NCBI GenBank assembly: GCA_036274495.1
Contig: DASUFP010000040.1
Location: 1 to 21,436, forward strand
Direction: 5' to 3'
Length of the DNA stretch: 21,436 bases
From: DASUFP01 sp036274495
GTDB taxonomy: Bacteria; Bacteroidota; Bacteroidia; AKYH767-A; OLB10
Part shown: piece after piece, positions 6,622 through 14,717 of the stretch
Layout of the letters: every line of letters starts with the position of its first letter
Position numbering within the stretch: the stretch's first letter is position 1
Made by a program: the position numbers and the translations under genes
Notes under the pieces: model-generated
The model's input: only the letters and a program-made list of their open reading frames with translations
Databases searched by the model: none
What the model was told of the DNA's origin: nothing

Positions 6622-8757
6622 TCAGGCTTCACTATGCTGGTGATGCATCTGGTACTCCTCCGTAAGTTTTTTCTGAATTTCAGGGGGGACGGGGATATAT
6701 TCGGAGAATGCACTTCTGACTTTTGCACGGCCCTGAGTAATTGAACGAAGTGATACAGCAGATTTATCGAGTTCGGCAAGAGGTGTTTTTGCTTTAATTA
6801 TCTGGAAACCGTCTCTGCTATCCATTCCGGTAATAATACTGCGCCTCGACTGCAATTCGCTCATCACATCACCCATCAGTTCCTCCGGCATTTCAATTTC
6901 CACATCATAAACAGGTTCAAGCAACTGTGGTTCCGCATTATGAAAGGCATCACGAAATGCCATCATTCCGGCAATTTTAAAGGATATGTCGTTGGAATCT
7001 ACCGGATGCATTTTGCCATCATAAACACTCACTGCAATATCTCTTACATAACTTCCGGTAAGAGGACCTTCGTTCATTTTGTCCATTACTCCCTTTAAAA
7101 TACTTGGAATGAAACGGGAGTCTATAACTCCTCCGGTAATGCAGTTGTTAAAGACAAGTTTACCTCCCCAGGGCAGTACCACCTCTTCCCTGTCACGAAC
7201 CGGATGTTCCGGTTTAGGTTCATTACCATTGTGTATAGGTTCAATCTTAATATAAACCTCACCAAACTGTCCCGCACCGCCTGATTGTTTTTTATGTCTG
7301 TAATTGGCGTTAGCCGGACGCTGAATTGTTTCGCGATAGGGAATACGGGGTTTAATGAAATCAACATGCAACTTATACACATGCTCCATTCTCCATTTAG
7401 TAACGGCCAGATGCAATTCTCCCTGACCCATAAGCAGCACTTGTTTTGTCTCCTTGTTGTACTGAACAATAAGTGTTGGGTCTTCCAGATGAATTTCTGA
7501 TAAAACCTCACCAAGTTTTTCATCGTCAGCCTTATTTTTGGCTATAACAGCTGTTCTGATTCTGGGGTCTGGAAATGTTATCGGATTTATTTCAGCTTGC
7601 GATCCTTTTCCATTTAATGTGTGGTTGGTAAACGTATTTTTAAGTTTTAGGGTAGAGCCTATATCGCCTGCCTTCAACCTGTCAATAGGGTTTCTGTTCT
7701 TTCCATCCATTATAAAAAGCTGTCCGATACGTTCTGTCACATCAGTGGCCGGGTTATTAAGCTCCATACCAACGGTAACTTCACCTGAAAGCACCTTGAA
7801 AAATGATAATTTCCCAAGATGCGGCTCAATCAGGGTTTTGAAAACAAAAAGCACCGTTGGTTTGGCTGAATCACAAATTACCTCATTACCATCCTTAGTA
7901 ATTTCCGCAGGCATTTCAATTGACGAAGGAGCTACATTGTCAATAAAGCCCATTAAGCGTCCGCTGCCCATGTTATTTCTGGCCGACAAACAAAATACCG
8001 GGAAAATATCATGATGCATCATTCCTAATTTAATCCCTTTCCTCATTTCATCCTCATCCAGATTACCCTTCTCGAAATATAATTCCATCAGTTTTTCATC
8101 ATTCTCAGCAGCTCTCTCCACCAATTCATTGTGGAGTTGGTTAGCCCTGTCGGTTTCTTCAGGAGGAATAGGTAATTTTTCGGGCTTTCCACCATCTTTA
8201 GGAAACCGGTACATGGTCATTTTAAGTAAATCAATAATTGCATTAAATTCGATGCCCTGATTTACCGGGTACTGCATCACGGTAATTTGTTTTCCAAATA
8301 TTTTTTTAGCCTGTTCAACGGTCTGGTTGAAATTGGCATATTCATGATCAAGTTGATTTACTGCGAAAATGGTTGGTTTTTTATAGGTGTCAACATAGCT
8401 CCAGATTAATTCGGAACTCACCTCTACTCCATGTTGTGCGTTAAGCACCATCACTGCTGTATCGCAAACGCGAATTGCAGCTATTACCTCTCCAATAAAA
8501 TCATCAAGCCCCGGAGTGTCTAAAATATTTATCTTGTAATCGCGCCACTCGGTGTGCAAGGCAGTTGCATAAACAGAATTCCCTCTTTCATGTTCGATCT
8601 CGTGAAAATCGGAGATGGTGTTTTTGTCTTCCACCGTACCTCTCCTGTTGATCAAACCGGCTTCAAATAACATGGTCTCGGCAAGGGTGGTCTTGCCGCT
8701 TTTCGCACCTCCCACGAGGGCGATGTTTTTGATGTGTTTTTCATCGTACGTTTTCAT
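6622..8757 (-). CDS. fusA2: Elongation factor G paralog (EF-G2 type) with altered GTPase motifs
   Basis: The 711-residue protein has all five EF-G domains. These include a GTPase domain at about 1-285 and a domain IV beginning at RIPYRETIQRPANANYRHKK, with GGAGQFGEVYIKIEP and GGVIDSRFIPSILKGV. Domain V has PVYDVEIEMPEELMGDVMSELQSRRSII. The P-loop GGAKSGKT (16-23) is intact, but other G motifs depart from classical EF-G. Switch I reads HERGNSV instead of QERGITI. Switch II is DTPGLDDF, so Leu84 stands where the catalytic His normally follows DTPG. G4 is NQLD (134-137) rather than NKxD. The Bacteroides thetaiotaomicron EF-G2 paralog is reported to support translocation without GTP hydrolysis and to be needed during starvation and gut colonisation. 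This protein shares that motif pattern, so I place it in that group. A canonical fusA should exist elsewhere in the genome. Confidence 0.93.
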   Translation of the reverse strand: MKTYDEKHIKNIALVGGAKSGKTTLAETMLFEAGLINRRGTVEDKNTISDFHEIEHERGNSVYATALHTEWRDYKINILDTPGLDDFIGEVIAAIRVCDTAVMVLNAQHGVEVSSELIWSYVDTYKKPTIFAVNQLDHEYANFNQTVEQAKKIFGKQITVMQYPVNQGIEFNAIIDLLKMTMYRFPKDGGKPEKLPIPPEETDRANQLHNELVERAAENDEKLMELYFEKGNLDEDEMRKGIKLGMMHHDIFPVFCLSARNNMGSGRLMGFIDNVAPSSIEMPAEITKDGNEVICDSAKPTVLFVFKTLIEPHLGKLSFFKVLSGEVTVGMELNNPATDVTERIGQLFIMDGKNRNPIDRLKAGDIGSTLKLKNTFTNHTLNGKGSQAEINPITFPDPRIRTAVIAKNKADDEKLGEVLSEIHLEDPTLIVQYNKETKQVLLMGQGELHLAVTKWRMEHVYKLHVDFIKPRIPYRETIQRPANANYRHKKQSGGAGQFGEVYIKIEPIHNGNEPKPEHPVRDREEVVLPWGGKLVFNNCITGGVIDSRFIPSILKGVMDKMNEGPLTGSYVRDIAVSVYDGKMHPVDSNDISFKIAGMMAFRDAFHNAEPQLLEPVYDVEIEMPEELMGDVMSELQSRRSIITGMDSRDGFQIIKAKTPLAELDKSAVSLRSITQGRAKVRSAFSEYIPVPPEIQKKLTEEYQMHHQHSEA

Positions 8758-8950
8758 GGCGATAGGATTTTAAAAAATTAAAGAACAGTCCCGGCACCAA
8801 TGAAAAATGGCCGGATTTCAATAATGAAAGTAACAGTTTTTCAAATGAAATGCAAATGATCGAAGTCATTCAAAAGCATTTCGGAACCCTGCTTCAATTA
8901 ACTGTAATTCAATCTATTAAAAACTACTATGAAATTTGATCTCTTTCAGC

Positions 8951-10939
8951 CTATTTGAGATCAGCTGCATCTTCCATCGGCAAACCGCAAATCTTATCCA
9001 CACACCGGTATATAAGAGTCCCCTTTTCAGGGTGCCGGTTAACCAAAAGAGGAAGGGATTCAGGATGCAATGACCCGGCTAACAACACATACGGATGATA
9101 GTTCCTTACAAATTTTTTCCGCTGCAATAAGGCATCCTCACCGCATATAACGACCTCTTCTTCGGGGCGAATGAAATACTCGGCAAGTAAAAGCCAGTTG
9201 CTCCATGCTGAGCCGTATCGGATAAACTCACTGCTCATCACCTTACACATTAATTTTGACTTGCTGATCCAGGTTTCCATTTCAAAATATCTTCCAAGCA
9301 AATATAAGTTGTGAGCCATTTGTGAGTTGGATGACGGGATAACATTATCCTGCAGTTCATGTTTTCTTGAAAACAAAGGGGGATCCTGATCTGAAGTAAA
9401 GAAGAGGAAAGGAGAAGTATCGTCACCAAAATGATCCAAAGCATACATTGATAGATTTTTGCTGTAGTCCAGCCAGCTTCTGTCAAACGTACATTGATAT
9501 AATCTGATGAATGACTGGATTACAAATGCATAATCTTCCAGGTACCCATTTATTGAAGCATTTTGTTTCCAGGCATGCCAAAGTCCAAAATCATCTCTGA
9601 TCAGGTTATCTTTAATAAAATCTGCGCATTTTTTTGCATCCTTTAAAAACCGTTCCTCACCAAATGCATCATAGGCATCCAATAATCCGGTAATCATTAA
9701 TCCGTTCCATGAAGCGAGCGTTTTATCGTCAAGGCCCGGTCTGATTCTTTTATTTCTTTCAGTGAGCAGTTGTTTTCGGCACACACTAAGAATACCGTTC
9801 AGTTGAGTTTCACTGATTCCAAATTTTTTTGCAATTGCCGCATCATTATCCGATCGCAGCAGTATATAGTTATCATGTTCCCAGTAACCTGTTTCGTTTA
9901 TTCCATAATATTCAGAAAACAGTTGCGAGTTTTCTCCAAGCACTTGTTCTACCTCCTGTTTTGTCCAAACATAATACTTGCCCTCTGTGCCTTCGGAATC
10001 GGCATCAATGGCCGAATAAAAATTTCCCTGAACACCGGATAATTCAGCTTTTGCAAATTCAATGGTTTCATAAACTACCTGCTTGTATAATGGATTGCCG
10101 AAATAACTGTAACATTTTGAATACAATGTTATCAATTGTGCATTGTCATACAGCATTTTTTCAAAATGCGGTACTTTCCAGAGAGCGTCAACCGAGTAGC
10201 GGCAAAATCCGCCTCCCAATTGATCATATATACCACCGGAGGCCATTTTTTGTGCGGTAAGTTGTATGTGGTCTTTCAAATGGGTATCATTGGTCCTTTC
10301 GGCATACGCAAGCAAAAACAGGTAGTTGTTCGGAAGCGGAAATTTCGGTGCCCTTGCAGGTCCGCCCTCCTTTGAATCCAGTAATGGTTTCCACTTAAGT
10401 ACACATTCGTCAGCCAAATCAACAAACTTGCTTTCAGGTTTCGAATGCAACGGTATTCCGTCGAGCTTATTCACTCCGGTTGTTAGTTGCTCAGCATATT
10501 CCAGCACTCTTGCTTTATCTTTCCTGTACATATCAGCAAGATTCATAAGTACATCCACCCATTTATCTTTAGGAAAGTAGGTACCGCCATAAACGGGCTT
10601 ACCATCAGGCAACGTAAAACAATTCAGGGGCCAGCCTCCACTCCCAGTCATCAGTTGAACAGCCGACATATATACCTGGTCGATATCAGGCCGTTCTTCC
10701 CGGTCAACTTTAATACAAACAAAAAAATCATTCATCACTTTTGCTACACCATGGTCTTCAAAACTTTGATGTTCCATAACATGACACCAGTGACAGGCAC
10801 TGTAACCAATGCTTACCAAAACCAGCTTATTTTCAGAACGGGCCTTTTCAAAAGCTTCATCTCCCCAGGGATACCAGTCAACCGGGTTGCCGGCATGCTG
10901 AAGCAGATAAGGACTTGATGAGGAGGATAGATGATTCAT
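8951..10939 (-). CDS. YyaL/SPATA20-type thioredoxin-domain protein (DUF255)
   Basis: A 662-residue protein of the DUF255 family. The thioredoxin-like domain occupies about 1-170: it opens with SPYLLQHAGNPVDWYPW and holds the redox motif CHWC (Cys49 and Cys52) inside YSACHWCHVMEHQSFED, then VDREERPDIDQVYM and GSGGWPLNCFTLPDGKPVYGGTYFP. The remainder is an (alpha/alpha)6-barrel-like region similar to six-hairpin glycosidases (GGGFCRYSVDALWKVPHFEKMLYDNAQL, then RPGLDDKTLASWNGLMITGLLDA). Length is normal for the family. Its biochemical role is not established; a redox or carbohydrate-linked function is inferred from the folds. I start it at the ATG at 10939. A TTG at 10963 would add eight residues that are not part of the conserved start. 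There is no signal peptide, so it is probably cytoplasmic. It is divergent from the DUF481 gene. Confidence 0.93.
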   Translation of the reverse strand: MNHLSSSSSPYLLQHAGNPVDWYPWGDEAFEKARSENKLVLVSIGYSACHWCHVMEHQSFEDHGVAKVMNDFFVCIKVDREERPDIDQVYMSAVQLMTGSGGWPLNCFTLPDGKPVYGGTYFPKDKWVDVLMNLADMYRKDKARVLEYAEQLTTGVNKLDGIPLHSKPESKFVDLADECVLKWKPLLDSKEGGPARAPKFPLPNNYLFLLAYAERTNDTHLKDHIQLTAQKMASGGIYDQLGGGFCRYSVDALWKVPHFEKMLYDNAQLITLYSKCYSYFGNPLYKQVVYETIEFAKAELSGVQGNFYSAIDADSEGTEGKYYVWTKQEVEQVLGENSQLFSEYYGINETGYWEHDNYILLRSDNDAAIAKKFGISETQLNGILSVCRKQLLTERNKRIRPGLDDKTLASWNGLMITGLLDAYDAFGEERFLKDAKKCADFIKDNLIRDDFGLWHAWKQNASINGYLEDYAFVIQSFIRLYQCTFDRSWLDYSKNLSMYALDHFGDDTSPFLFFTSDQDPPLFSRKHELQDNVIPSSNSQMAHNLYLLGRYFEMETWISKSKLMCKVMSSEFIRYGSAWSNWLLLAEYFIRPEEEVVICGEDALLQRKKFVRNYHPYVLLAGSLHPESLPLLVNRHPEKGTLIYRCVDKICGLPMEDAADLK

Positions 10940-10971
10940 ATTGCAATCGGAAATGAATATCAAACCGGTAT

Positions 10972-10991
10972 TGACTCCTAAATCGGAGTCA
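10972..10991. repeat. Perfect 7-bp inverted repeat in a divergent promoter region
   Basis: TGACTCC and GGAGTCA are exact reverse complements separated by the six bases TAAATC. The repeat lies 33 bp upstream of the DUF255 ATG and 145 bp upstream of the DUF481 ATG. There is no T-tract, so it is not a terminator. It could be an operator or a leader hairpin. Confidence 0.55.
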
Positions 10992-11080
10992 GGCGGTTAT
11001 CTGCGAATAATGGTAAAATTGCACCATTATAGGGAGATATACCAGAATAAGCCGGATATTATTTTTTTTTAAAATTAGCT

Positions 11081-11113
11081 TTTGGTGAATTTTGAATGAG
11101 TTGTTTAAATTTA
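11081..11113 (+). promoter_or_regulatory. Candidate promoter of the DUF481 gene (TTTG, 21-bp spacer, TAAATTTA)
   Basis: TTTG at 11081-11084 and TAAATTTA at 11106-11113 resemble the Bacteroidetes -33/-7 pair with one mismatch in the final base. The transcript would start near 11118, leaving about 18 bases before the ATG at 11136. This favours that ATG over the upstream TTG at 11118. Confidence 0.45.
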
Positions 11114-11135
11114 CATCTTGCAGAATAGACATTAT

Positions 11136-12161
11136 ATGCTTCGCCCGATTCTCCTTATTTTGCTGTTTTCAGTTATCGCTGTAACAACCTACGCACAAAC
11201 ACCAAAGGATACATTGTTTTTCAGAAACGGAACAATTGTTATAGGTGATGTTAAAAGGGTCCAGCTGGGTGTCATAACATTTGATCCGGATGACGCCAAT
11301 GACATCACCGTTCAGATGAGAAAGCTGAAAGCCATTTCAGCCGTTACCAGGGAGTTCAGAATTGAAACGGTAGACCATCAGGTATTGTATGGAGAAATAA
11401 ACCCTACTGTACACGATGGTTTTGTTACGGTCAGCGGTTTGGAAGATTCAACATTGGTTTCACTTAACAATATTTCATCCCTCTATCCTGTTGAAGCCAA
11501 GCTGCTCAAAAAAATTGATGGCTACATTGGCACCGGGTTTTCCTATACCAAATCTTCTCAGCTGGGGCGGTTTAACTTGGATGGAAAGGTGATGTACCAG
11601 TCAAAAAGAGTTGAAACCGGAGTTAACTTTTCATTTATTTCAACCATTGAAGAAAATGTATTATCCAGGGATAATGAAAACGCCTCGGCCCCGTTTAATT
11701 ACTACTTCCATTCGTATTGGTTTCTGGGAAGCCTGCTCAGTTATCAGAGAAATCTTGAACTTGGTATTGAACGCCGGTTACAGCAAGGCTTAGGCTTAGG
11801 AAACAAACTCATCACCAGCAGGTATGTGAATCTCACCATCAATGGGGGTGCAGTTGTCAACGAAGAAAAATCATTTGAAAGTCAGGAAACAAAAATTCTA
11901 CCTGAAATATTATTTGGATATCGGCTGTATATTTTCAAGTTCGAAAAGCCCGAATTAAGCCTCAGCTGGAGCGAAGTGGGATACCGTTCTGTAACCGAAG
12001 AACGGTACAGGCTCGACGGTGACTTTTCGCTTACGTGGGAAATGATCGAAGATCTCGATCTGAATATCAGTGTGTATTCAAATTATGACAGCAACGCCCC
12101 GGGTGAATCAACATCCAACTTCGACTTTGGTACGGTGATTGGAGTCCGGTTTGATTTTTAA
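11136..12161 (+). CDS. DUF481 outer-membrane protein (YdiY-like)
   Basis: The product is 341 residues from the ATG. A clear signal peptide (MLRPILLILLFSVIAVTTYA, then Q) is followed by a soluble beta-rich segment at about 22-118 (DTLFFRNGTIVIGDVKRVQLG). A C-terminal region at about 125-341 has alternating amphipathic strands (YIGTGFSYTKSSQLGRFNLDGKVMYQSK) and ends in FGTVIGVRFDF, with the terminal Phe typical of outer-membrane barrels. This matches the DUF481 family, annotated as putative salt-induced outer-membrane protein; substrate and function are not known. A TTG start six codons earlier is possible but less likely because the promoter-like element lies just before it. It is monocistronic: the next gene is convergent and its stop is 31 bp away, with no clear terminator between them. 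Confidence 0.85.
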   Translation: MLRPILLILLFSVIAVTTYAQTPKDTLFFRNGTIVIGDVKRVQLGVITFDPDDANDITVQMRKLKAISAVTREFRIETVDHQVLYGEINPTVHDGFVTVSGLEDSTLVSLNNISSLYPVEAKLLKKIDGYIGTGFSYTKSSQLGRFNLDGKVMYQSKRVETGVNFSFISTIEENVLSRDNENASAPFNYYFHSYWFLGSLLSYQRNLELGIERRLQQGLGLGNKLITSRYVNLTINGGAVVNEEKSFESQETKILPEILFGYRLYIFKFEKPELSLSWSEVGYRSVTEERYRLDGDFSLTWEMIEDLDLNISVYSNYDSNAPGESTSNFDFGTVIGVRFDF

Positions 12162-12192
12162 AACTGAAAATAAATTTCTTCGCTTTTCAAAA

Positions 12193-13272
12193 CTACAGAT
12201 TGTCTTTTTCCCAAGCCCTTACTTTCAAACCTGCCTGATTAAACAATCGCTCATAGTTCCCTTTTAAGAGTTTTGTCCTTGTTTCAGGAGTCAGGAGTTC
12301 AAATAAGGGTCCGTACATGTTATACACCTTCATATATTTTTGCTGATCCGGTGGTGCCACCTCGTCTGTTCCGAAAAGAAACCGGTCAGGAAATTTATTG
12401 ATGACTTCCGCAGTTCTTTTTACCGTTTCGGGAGAAGACAAGATATACTTGGCAGTTTCATCCCATGAAATATCAAAATTAACATGACTCATTGCCGTAT
12501 CATTCAGGATATTTTCCACAATCTTCAGATGACCCTCCACGGGCTGCACTACCCTGCCAACACCAATATGGGCCCAAATTAGGGTGGTGTTCGGATGCCT
12601 TCGGAACAAATCCAGCGCCTGAGCCAGGTATACAGGTTCCGATCCTTTTTTGGCAAAAGGCATATCAATATCATTATGAAACACCACCAGCAGTCCGGCC
12701 TGGCCGGCAAATTCCAGAATACTGTCGAGAGCAGGATTCAACAGACTGGCCGGACCTCCCGCGATTTTGGAGGATACGAATTCCTTATGGATGCTGAATT
12801 CGCCGATCCCGCTGAATACTCCCGGAAACGTTTTGAGAACTCTTTTGATGTGATCAACCGCATACATATCCGCAGGATTAAATCCCGTTATCATAGGATC
12901 AAAGCGGGCTTGTTGTTCCTTGGTAAGCGATTTGTACGCCATGGCAATCCATGCATCGGTGAAGGAATAATAGTAGAGCGGCGCATCAGAATGCAGATAA
13001 TAAGTAGGGCCGAAATCTCCCGAATTGGAGTAATCCCATTCCTGTTGCAAAGGAATACCGAATAAGGCTACACGGCCGGTCTTATCTCCCATTATTTCAA
13101 GAAACTTTTTGATGTCTGTTCCTTCCTGAATATAATTGGTCAGATGAAAGTGAGAATCATTAAAAAGATAGTTGTTTTTAGGAGAAGTGCCCGAAGTACT
13201 TCCTTGAGAATAACTCAGGGAGCAATTCATCAAAACAAGAAAAACAATGGCCGAAAGTCTTGCAAATTTCAT
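12193..13272 (-). CDS. Exported amidohydrolase-superfamily metal-dependent hydrolase
   Basis: The 359-residue protein has an N-terminal signal peptide (MKFARLSAIVFLVLMNCSLSYSQG) and a TIM-barrel hydrolase domain with the expected metal-ligand positions. These are the HxH pair His41/His43 in DSHFHL, Glu158 in IGEFS, His199 in VVFHND, His235 in WAHIG, and Asp303 in FGTDE. The layout is that of the Amidohydro_2 (TIM-barrel fold hydrolase) group, but nothing visible fixes the substrate. The asparagine just before Cys17 does not make a good lipobox, so it is more likely a soluble periplasmic protein than a lipoprotein. The gene lies 34 bp after the upstream porin on the same strand, probably in one operon, so the porin may admit its substrate. 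Confidence 0.82.
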   Translation of the reverse strand: MKFARLSAIVFLVLMNCSLSYSQGSTSGTSPKNNYLFNDSHFHLTNYIQEGTDIKKFLEIMGDKTGRVALFGIPLQQEWDYSNSGDFGPTYYLHSDAPLYYYSFTDAWIAMAYKSLTKEQQARFDPMITGFNPADMYAVDHIKRVLKTFPGVFSGIGEFSIHKEFVSSKIAGGPASLLNPALDSILEFAGQAGLLVVFHNDIDMPFAKKGSEPVYLAQALDLFRRHPNTTLIWAHIGVGRVVQPVEGHLKIVENILNDTAMSHVNFDISWDETAKYILSSPETVKRTAEVINKFPDRFLFGTDEVAPPDQQKYMKVYNMYGPLFELLTPETRTKLLKGNYERLFNQAGLKVRAWEKDNL

Positions 13273-13306
13273 AGTTGCTGGAATTAAGGTAACCGTAAGT
13301 TAAAGA

Positions 13307-14635
13307 TTAAATCAGAATATCAACTCCAAAAGTAAAGGTGGTACCGGTTTGTCCTGCGTTATAAAGTCCAAAGGTTCCACCGGCAGCTGATTTTTCAATA
13401 TGCATGAGTTGTGTATTTATCCTCCAGTTTCTGTTTTGCTTCGGATAAAAATTGATTCCTCCCCCCGCTTCCCACGGGTTCCGTTTAAAATCATCCATGA
13501 TCATCGAATTTACTCCGTATAGACAAACCTTTGGCATCACCATATAGGAGACCTGTAAAGTATATCCCATATCAGTAATCGAAGTTACAGGTAATGGACC
13601 GTCCGCAACAAAGTCATCCAGTACCCTGTAATAACCTTCCGAAAACAGACAAAATCCCTTGTATTTGAAGCCGATGTCAGCTGAAGCCAGCTGATAGGTT
13701 GCTTTATCCACTGTTACATTATCTGCCAGTGCCCCGGTTTCATACAGCAACACGCCATCAGAAAGTCGGACCTGGGTATTATCAGGTGACGGCTGCTCTG
13801 AACCGTTGAACCGGTCATCCCGGGCATGGGTAAAAGATGCACCAAACCGGGTAGCTAACTTGTTGTGATGTTCGAGATCACCTAATCCCCCGCGTGGTCC
13901 GAATTCGCCGGTTGTGGGCATCCAAAACACGCTGGCGCTTTTTGAAAGATCCCTGGTAAGCTTGGATGCCTGCACGCCAAGAGCGCTCAGGTTGTTTCCC
14001 AGCATCAGGTTGTACCCCAGTTTGGAAGTAATAAATCCGTTTGCAAACAAACCGTTTGTAAATCCGGGGCGAATGGCATCCTCAGCCATGGTACGATCGG
14101 TAGCAGTGAAAAAAGGAAACGGACCCTGCAGTGAACGGAGTCCCATATTTGGAGATATACCCATACCTAATGAAAATCCCTTGCAAAACGAATATTTCAG
14201 GTTTCCATAAACCAATGTTTGCTGGGTGGTCATAACGGTCCAGACTGTTGCCATGTAGGTGAATTTTGGCGTTCCTACAAAACCGGTAAACCAAAGCATT
14301 GTCCTATGCCAGTTAAAATCGTTTCTGCCGGTAAGGGACCGCGCACGTCCGAGATGATCATACCATGTTTGATCGCCTGGTCCCTGGTTTAGATATCGGG
14401 CCATGGCATACATACTGAAATTCAGGCTGGCAAATTCATTCTTAACCAACAGAAATCCTTTCCCGGGGGTAAGCTCTCCTGCTGCCATATTCTGATAAAC
14501 GGTATCCTTATAATTCATCACCGGTACAGCAACAACTGTATCCGGAGGTGGCTGCTGATTCAGTTGAGCCCTTAGTGGTTTTGCGATGATGGTACACAAT
14601 ACGATCAACACAACATAATGCGCCTTTTTGTTCAT
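13307..14635 (-). CDS. Porin_O_P-like outer-membrane porin (paralog of the gene at 17635)
   Basis: A 442-residue protein with a signal peptide ending near KPLRAQ and then a beta-barrel pattern of alternating hydrophobic strands. It aligns end to end with the 446-residue product at 17635-18975. Both begin with GF..VK....S.NF..Y...RYLNQ. Both share MLGNNLS.LGV.A..L, PTTGEFG, GD.E.H.K.ATR.GA.F..(R)DR, RLSDG, DKATY, and a stretch with SE.Y.R..DF. The resemblance is to the phosphate-selective porin O/P superfamily, but the solute cannot be told from sequence. The ATG lies only 26 bp after the T-tract of the terminator behind the glutaminase gene, so the porin-amidohydrolase unit is probably expressed by read-through or from a promoter inside glsA. 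Confidence 0.83.
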   Translation of the reverse strand: MNKKAHYVVLIVLCTIIAKPLRAQLNQQPPPDTVVAVPVMNYKDTVYQNMAAGELTPGKGFLLVKNEFASLNFSMYAMARYLNQGPGDQTWYDHLGRARSLTGRNDFNWHRTMLWFTGFVGTPKFTYMATVWTVMTTQQTLVYGNLKYSFCKGFSLGMGISPNMGLRSLQGPFPFFTATDRTMAEDAIRPGFTNGLFANGFITSKLGYNLMLGNNLSALGVQASKLTRDLSKSASVFWMPTTGEFGPRGGLGDLEHHNKLATRFGASFTHARDDRFNGSEQPSPDNTQVRLSDGVLLYETGALADNVTVDKATYQLASADIGFKYKGFCLFSEGYYRVLDDFVADGPLPVTSITDMGYTLQVSYMVMPKVCLYGVNSMIMDDFKRNPWEAGGGINFYPKQNRNWRINTQLMHIEKSAAGGTFGLYNAGQTGTTFTFGVDILI

Positions 14636-14660
14636 AGAATTGGATGTATCAGGAGTTAAA

Positions 14661-14705
14661 GAAAAAAAAAATCCGGGATCAGTTAAAATATTGAACTGAT
14701 CCCGG
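14661..14705 (-). terminator. Strong intrinsic terminator after the glutaminase gene
   Basis: On the minus strand a perfect 12-bp stem (14705-14694 with 14684-14673), a 9-base loop and a run of ten T (14671-14662) follow each other. The GC-rich base starts with CCGGGATC. The stem begins 12 bases past the glutaminase stop codon. It is the clearest terminator in the window and works only leftward, because the plus-strand side lacks a T-run. Confidence 0.92.
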
Positions 14706-14717
14706 CTAAGTTTAGGA

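Noticed and set aside
6594..6623. Imperfect 15-bp tandem repeat at the 3' end of the EF-G2 gene
   Set aside because: Two units with three mismatches at the gene end; too weak to claim a function.
8937..8963. Hairpin TGATCTC/GAGATCA around the DUF255 stop codon
   Set aside because: Seven-bp stem with a 13-base loop and no T-tract; probably chance.
10940..10963. TTG start for the DUF255 gene
   Set aside because: The family's conserved beginning is just after the ATG at 10939; the extra eight residues have no support.
11118..11135. TTG start for the DUF481 gene
   Set aside because: It overlaps the expected transcript start, and the ATG at 11136 gives a cleaner signal peptide.
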